Shown here: piece after piece, positions 59,333-64,000 of the stretch
How the letters are laid out: every line of letters starts with the position of its first letter
How positions within the stretch are numbered: the first letter of the stretch is position 1
Source of the DNA: Massariosphaeria phaeospora
Lineage: Eukaryota > Ascomycota > Dothideomycetes > Pleosporales
DNA length: 64,000 nucleotides
Reading direction: 5' to 3'
NCBI GenBank assembly: GCA_011032825.1
Contig: JAADJZ010000008.1
Span: 744,001 to 808,000, forward strand
Notes under the pieces: generated by a model
The model's database searches: none
The model's input: only the letters and a program-made list of their open reading frames with translations
What the model was told of the DNA's origin: nothing
Position numbers and translations under genes: made by a program

Positions 59333-59504
59333 CTCATCGTCTCCCGGAAGCCTACAAATTTTCCTGTTTTCTTTGAACATAGTCCCGCCGTCTTACCTGT
59401 CACAGTTCTAGCGACATTTTTTCCAACCTGTTCGATCCGCTCAGTCGAACCCTGCTCTACTCTCTCATCTTCTTCCACTCAAGACCAACTCGCTCAACTT
59501 CGAC

Positions 59505-60542
59505 ATGGCTTCTCTGATCAGTGCACTGAAGCACAAGTGGCTCAGCCCTCCAAAGGAAGTTCAAGAATCGTACGCGGGACGTAATGTAATCGTTACAGGT
59601 GCAACGGCAGGCATCGGATATGAAGCCGTAGAAAAGTTCGCTGCGTTGGGGGCATCCAAAGTGATTATCGCCGCTCGAGACTTAAGAAAGGGAGATGCTA
59701 CCAAAGCTGCTATCGAGGGTCGCGTGGGCAAAAATGACCAACTGGAGGTTTGGGAACTCAACATGGGTTCCTATGAATCTGTTGTCGCCTTTGCAATGCG
59801 GGCACACGCACTCGATCACCTTGACATCGCCATCCTTAACGCAGGAGTACGCAAATATTCATTCATGCCATCAGAGTACGGTTGGGAAGAGGATCTGCAA
59901 GTGAACACGCTGTCTAGCGTACTGCTTGGCATATTGCTACTCCCTAAGCTCAAAGAATCAAAGCAAATCAATGGTAAGATCCCGATACTGGAATTCGTCA
60001 ACTCGGGCCTCCATCAGAACGCAATCGTCGACGCCGAAACACGTAAGGCGCCGAGTATCCTTCAAGCCTACAATACTCCTGAGCGTTTCAACGACAACAC
60101 CCAATACTGTATGTCCAAAGTCTTCCTGATGTACGCAACCAACCAGCTCGCCAAGAGCGTATCATCGGGAGACGTCATCGTCACTTCCGTCTGCCCTGGA
60201 TGGGTAGCCACAGACTTGGCACGAGAATACCAGTTCTTCGGCCGGGATATCGTGTTTGCGCTGGTGTCATTTTCAATCATGCGCTCCCCATCGCAAGCTG
60301 CCAACACCATATTGAGTGGCACTACCCAGGGCGAACAGCTACACGGTCGTTTCTGGCAACATGACGAGATCCAGCCGATCTCACCGAGTGTTGCTGGAGA
60401 GGAGAACATAAAGTTTGGGTTGCGGGTTTGGAATGAGATTGTGGAGACTTTGATCGAAGGCGTGCCGGTGGTTACGAAAACACAGGACTCGCTCGACTTG
60501 CAGCAGTGGATAAAGGAGAAGGGTTTGGTGCACACAGAGTAA
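59505..60542 (+). CDS. short-chain dehydrogenase/reductase (345 aa)
   Basis: Single exon; NAD(P)-dependent SDR of the larger, retinol-dehydrogenase/WW-oxidoreductase-like type. The cofactor loop TGATAGIG starts at residue 31. ARDLRKG gives basic residues suited to NADP(H), LNAGV lies at 111-115, and the active-site Tyr201-x-x-x-Lys205 (YCMSK) is preceded by FVNSG. SVCPGWVATDLA follows strand six. Residues 230-290 contain a hydrophobic stretch (IVFALVSFSIM) that may lie on membranes. Substrate unknown. The ATG at 59505 is preceded by TCGAC; a short amphipathic lead (LISALKHKWL) precedes the fold. Confidence 0.9.
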   Translation: MASLISALKHKWLSPPKEVQESYAGRNVIVTGATAGIGYEAVEKFAALGASKVIIAARDLRKGDATKAAIEGRVGKNDQLEVWELNMGSYESVVAFAMRAHALDHLDIAILNAGVRKYSFMPSEYGWEEDLQVNTLSSVLLGILLLPKLKESKQINGKIPILEFVNSGLHQNAIVDAETRKAPSILQAYNTPERFNDNTQYCMSKVFLMYATNQLAKSVSSGDVIVTSVCPGWVATDLAREYQFFGRDIVFALVSFSIMRSPSQAANTILSGTTQGEQLHGRFWQHDEIQPISPSVAGEENIKFGLRVWNEIVETLIEGVPVVTKTQDSLDLQQWIKEKGLVHTE

Positions 60543-60999
60543 ACGAGTACACTTCCGATACAGCTCCGATAGAGACATTGCGCTTCTCGGGTACCTGCTC
60601 TTTTTGTCTATCACGCAAGATGGTCCCGTTAGTTTGCAGTGCTGAGGACGAAACTTGATTTCCCAGGTCCAAGCTGCTTTTCAAGAGATAATCGAACATC
60701 AGAGGTTTTGAACTATCCGGCGCAAAATCCGAGTCTTTGCGCAACTAGTTTGCAGGTTATCAGATTTGTTGATAGATACATTCCACGGAGGCCGTGAGGT
60801 TAGGTAATAGGTAGTGCGGGTAGCCCTGGAAGCGCTAGCTTACTTGTATGTGGCACGTGCTGGGCGGTGACGTTGATGCTCCAGGAAGCGATAGCCCATC
60901 TCCCTCCCGCATTTGCCATTTTGCCATGCCGCAATCCTGGTACATGATGCTGCTCATGCGAATCTCACTGCCTCCGTAATCCTCGACGCATCCAACTGG
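60543..60999. other. intergenic, SDR 3' flank and APP1 promoter
   Basis: No gene. An ATG at 60926 opens a hydrophobic frame of 17 codons that ends at TAA; it is out of frame with the phosphatase and could act as an upstream open reading frame. Confidence 0.4.
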
Positions 61000-63900
61000 A
61001 TGCCCAAGTCACCCTTCCGCCGCAAGCCCTCCGCCCACGGTGCTTCGTCCTTCCTCCGATTCCTGTTCCCGCACACGAGGCAGCGGGCACGCGCGCATCT
61101 ATCGAAATTCCGGCACGAGACTCTTCCGTCGCTGAAACACCGCACGCAAGCACGCATCTACAAGTACATTGTTTATCGACAAGCACTCAAGCTCAAGGGG
61201 AAGCCGGGATTCGTACAGCGCTTCCGCGGGCACACGAGGAAGCTACTAGGCCCCAGTCAGCTCGAAAACGATGTGCGGCTCCGACGTCAGAGGCTGACGA
61301 AGGACACTGATGCCATCGACCCGAGAAAGGCCGCTATGAGTTATCAAGACTATGACGCTACACGGGAGGGTGGAGGTAGGCGGAAGAAACTCGCGGGCTA
61401 CCTGAAGGCTGCGAACGACCTGCGGCAGACGTACCAGCAGCAGTATGCGCCGGGCTGGAGCCGAAGAGAAGCAGCCTTTGACTACGACGACGACACGCCC
61501 GGGAACTTCCCAGATGCAGCCGTTGTACGCAATGGGACCGAGGAGATGATATTATTCCCAAGTTATGCTCGCACGCACATCAAACGGACGGCAAGTACAG
61601 TGATACCCACCATCAATACCCTCTAACCGCTTACAGCCCGAAGCAGTGCCGGGCACCATCCAAGAAACCCCGGGCGACGGCCGCGACGTACGAGACTCTG
61701 CTGGAGCCGGAGACGCCGAGTTCTGGAAACAACAGTGGGAGAATTACGAGGACGACAAAGCGGTAGTCGATGTCGATGTCAGAGGGTGGATATACTCTCC
61801 ATTCAAGGGGCAGATGTCACGGAAACAACGACTGTTCATTGGCCTCGCTCGACAACTGGTGGGTATACAGGCACCACCCGCTGGCGCACAATCCTCGAGT
61901 TCGACCGGGAGTCCAATAAGCAGCCGGGAGCCTAGTCCGGGACAAACAAGCCACCATGAACGGGCACAGGCTCGGCAAGCGCAACGTGATGATGTCTTGG
62001 CGACTAAGGAAGCTGAAGAGATCCTGCGAAGAGGTGAGCGGGAAGCTGCTGCAGCGGCCAAGGGCGCATATAGCGAGAGGCCGGCTGCCGATATCACCGA
62101 CGATATCGAGCTATACCGTGCACAAAGCCGAGACAGTGTGCGCTCGACAGACTCCCGAGGACACCTAGGGCCCCGAAAAGCATCCTATACACCGTCTGAG
62201 AGTTCGATCAAGGACGAGGAGAACATCACGCCTATAAAGAGAAGGGCAACCTGGAACCAGCCAGCGGATATGAGCCCGTCGGAACTAGCAGAAGCAAATA
62301 CGCGTTTAATGACTCGACTTCGACATTTTCTAGCCATTCCGATGGCCAACACGCCAATCAGTATATTCTTCTATAACGATAAGATCTCGAGGCAGAGGAC
62401 AGTGAACACCAACCCTTCGGGGCATTTTAGCATCACTGCGGCCTTGGACTTTGTGCCTACTCACATTCGTGTCCTTGCTTCGGACAAACTTTCTGCAACC
62501 GAGGAGATCATCATAACTGAATCTCGTGGCGTCAGCGTCATCAGTGACATTGACGATACTATCAAACATTCTGCCATCAGCAGTGGTGCTAGAGAGATCT
62601 TCCGCAATGCGTTCATTCGGGAGCTTGGGGATCTCACTATTGAAGGAGTCAAGGAATGGTATAATGAGATGGCACAGATGGGAGTGAAATTCCACTACGT
62701 CTCAAATTCTCCTTGGCAGCTCTATCCCGTCATCTCAGCATACTTTTCTTTAGCTGGACTTCCGCCAGGGTCGTTCCATCTGAAGCAGTACAGTGGCATG
62801 CTCCAAGGAATTTTCGAACCTGTCGCCGAAAGGAAGAAGGCCACTTTGGATAAGATTGCTCGTGACTTCCCCGAAAGGCGATTTATTTTAATCGGAGACA
62901 GCGGTGAGGCAGATCTCGAAGTGTATACCGATTTCGTATTGGAGAACCCTACTCGGGTAGTTGCGGTCTTTATAAGGGATGTCACCACCACAGACAGTGG
63001 AGGTTTCTTCGATTCATCGATGGGCCCGATGTCAGGAGACACATCTTCTTCTCCGTCACATCGAGGGACCAGACCATCCACAGGCAGTGTGGCGAAAACT
63101 TCAAGCGGCGGTGAGGAAGATGATCCTGAGTTGAGGGCCGCCATTGAGGCTTCCCTTCGCCACGCAGACGAACAAGGACTACGCCGGTCAAAATCTATCT
63201 TCCCACAAATCGAAGATGATCATCCGGGAACACGACCTGGGTTGCCATTACGCAAAGCTAGTGAACCAGCGCCTTCACAACCAGTCCAAAACCTTATAGA
63301 TCTATCCTCGGACGACGAACCAGATGAGCTGCCCGTGCTCCGGCATGTGACTACCGACACCCAGGCACAACGAGAACAGCATCGTGCCTCTGTCGCTTCA
63401 ACTATCAGCACTAAGAGTGCACCCCCGCCTCCTAGAAAACCTATGGCACTGCGTAGCTCGTCCGGCGATTCGCTTTCATCGTCCGCAAAAGGTCCCGCAC
63501 CGCCACCACCAAAACCGCGCAATCCATCGTCCGCCCTGCGCCAACCAAGCGCACAATCCCAGCCCACATCCTCTCCTTCCAACACAAAGGCGTCCGTAAG
63601 GCCTCCAGTAGCTCCTAAGCCCAATCTCCAATCTCAACAAAGCTACGCCGGTATAGCCCGCGAAAAGCTCTCTTCCGTATACAACAACCTTCCCTCCGCG
63701 TCTTCCTATGTTCACACAAATCAACCCTCTCATTCGGATAACGAACCTTCGCAAACTTCCAGCGGAGGTTCCGCCGCCAGAAAACCCGCTCCGCCTCCAC
63801 CGCCACCACCCCGCCGAGCCATAGCAGCCTACCCCGTAGCCGCCGCCTCGTACGTCGGCACAAAAGCCAACGCCGCATGGCAACACGCACCTGCCATTCC

Positions 63901-64000
63901 GCACCCATCGACCCGGCCCGGCGCCAACGCTAGTCCCACCGGGAACGCTCAACCCTTCTCGACCAACCCTCAGAGGCAACATCCACAACGAACAAACACG
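61000..64000 (+). CDS. APP1: APP1-type phosphatidate phosphatase (3' end beyond window)
   Basis: Exon 1 61000-61590, intron 61591-61636 with a GC donor (GCAAGT), exon 2 from 61637 to the window edge: 985 residues seen, no stop. The catalytic DUF2183 domain has the HAD-like DxDxT motif DIDDT at 501-505, after a PTHIRV strand, then KEWYNEM, HYVSNSPWQLYP and LIGDSGEADLEVY. It should dephosphorylate phosphatidate to diacylglycerol; yeast App1 acts at actin patches. The tail holds a ubiquitin-interacting-motif-like helix (about 692-708), a SUMO-interaction-like LIDLSSDDE (750-758), and proline runs (PPPPRKP, APPPPKP, PPPPPPPRR) suited to SH3 domains. The frame is open upstream of 61000 but only from a TTG. 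Confidence 0.88.

Larger units (their letters stand above)
58893..59504. promoter_or_regulatory. divergent promoter region, LSM1 / SDR
   Basis: 612 bp between LSM1 (minus) and the SDR (plus). It contains the GTACCT array (59284-59315) and a TATAAAG (59326-59332), then a pyrimidine-rich leader up to the SDR start. Confidence 0.6.

Overview
The window reads as nuclear DNA of a filamentous ascomycete (Pezizomycotina; a Dothideomycete is my best guess, by inference). The coding sequences are broken by short introns: I could place 41, most of 43-65 bp, with GT...AG borders and CTGAC/CTAAC-type branch sites. Neighbouring genes sit on either strand without operon logic. The families present (fungal P450, SAT4-type seven-TM protein, DUF1996, GH45, berberine-bridge oxidoreductase, atypical zinc-cluster factor) are typical of that group. 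I recognised no rRNA, tRNA or CRISPR.

Layout. 1-1690: right part of a pogo/Fot1-type DNA transposon whose transposase keeps one frame but carries four nonsense codons. 1.7-6.5 kb: gene-free, except for a very well preserved 315-bp MITE (5262-5576) with 52-bp perfect inverted repeats and a 9-bp target duplication. 6.5-16.7 kb: an intact TauD/TfdA dioxygenase, an 807-residue zinc-cluster regulator, a GNAT acetyltransferase, a highly charged small protein and a cytochrome P450. 18-31 kb: a secreted DUF1996 protein, a prolyl-4-hydroxylase-like 2OG oxygenase, a GPI-anchored GH45-like protein lacking the usual general acid, and a SAT4-type membrane protein. 33.8-46.7 kb: a secreted alpha/beta hydrolase, a hypothetical protein, a short-chain dehydrogenase (SDR), a BBE-type flavoprotein, a second GNAT, an F-box pseudogene and a secreted M28 (glutamate-carboxypeptidase-II-like) peptidase. 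47.7-50.5 kb: a 920-residue GAR (GAS2-related) cytoskeletal protein. 54.3-64 kb: a small unrecognised three-exon gene, LSM1, a second SDR, and an APP1-type phosphatidate phosphatase cut by the window end.

Most genes were rebuilt by joining exons at splice sites that restore phase and family motifs; every total length came out a multiple of three. Exon coordinates are in the entries. Housekeeping functions (LSM1, APP1, GAR protein) lie at the right end. The left and middle carry accessory enzymes, transposon remains and long non-coding stretches. No polyketide, peptide or terpene synthase is present, so this is not a classical biosynthetic cluster. The most unusual items are the fresh-looking MITE, the GH45-like protein with Asp-to-Ser at the general-acid site, ubiquitin- and SUMO-binding-like motifs in the APP1 tail, the flavoprotein with a half-lost bicovalent FAD motif, and a perfect 8-bp-period GTACCT array between LSM1 and the second SDR.
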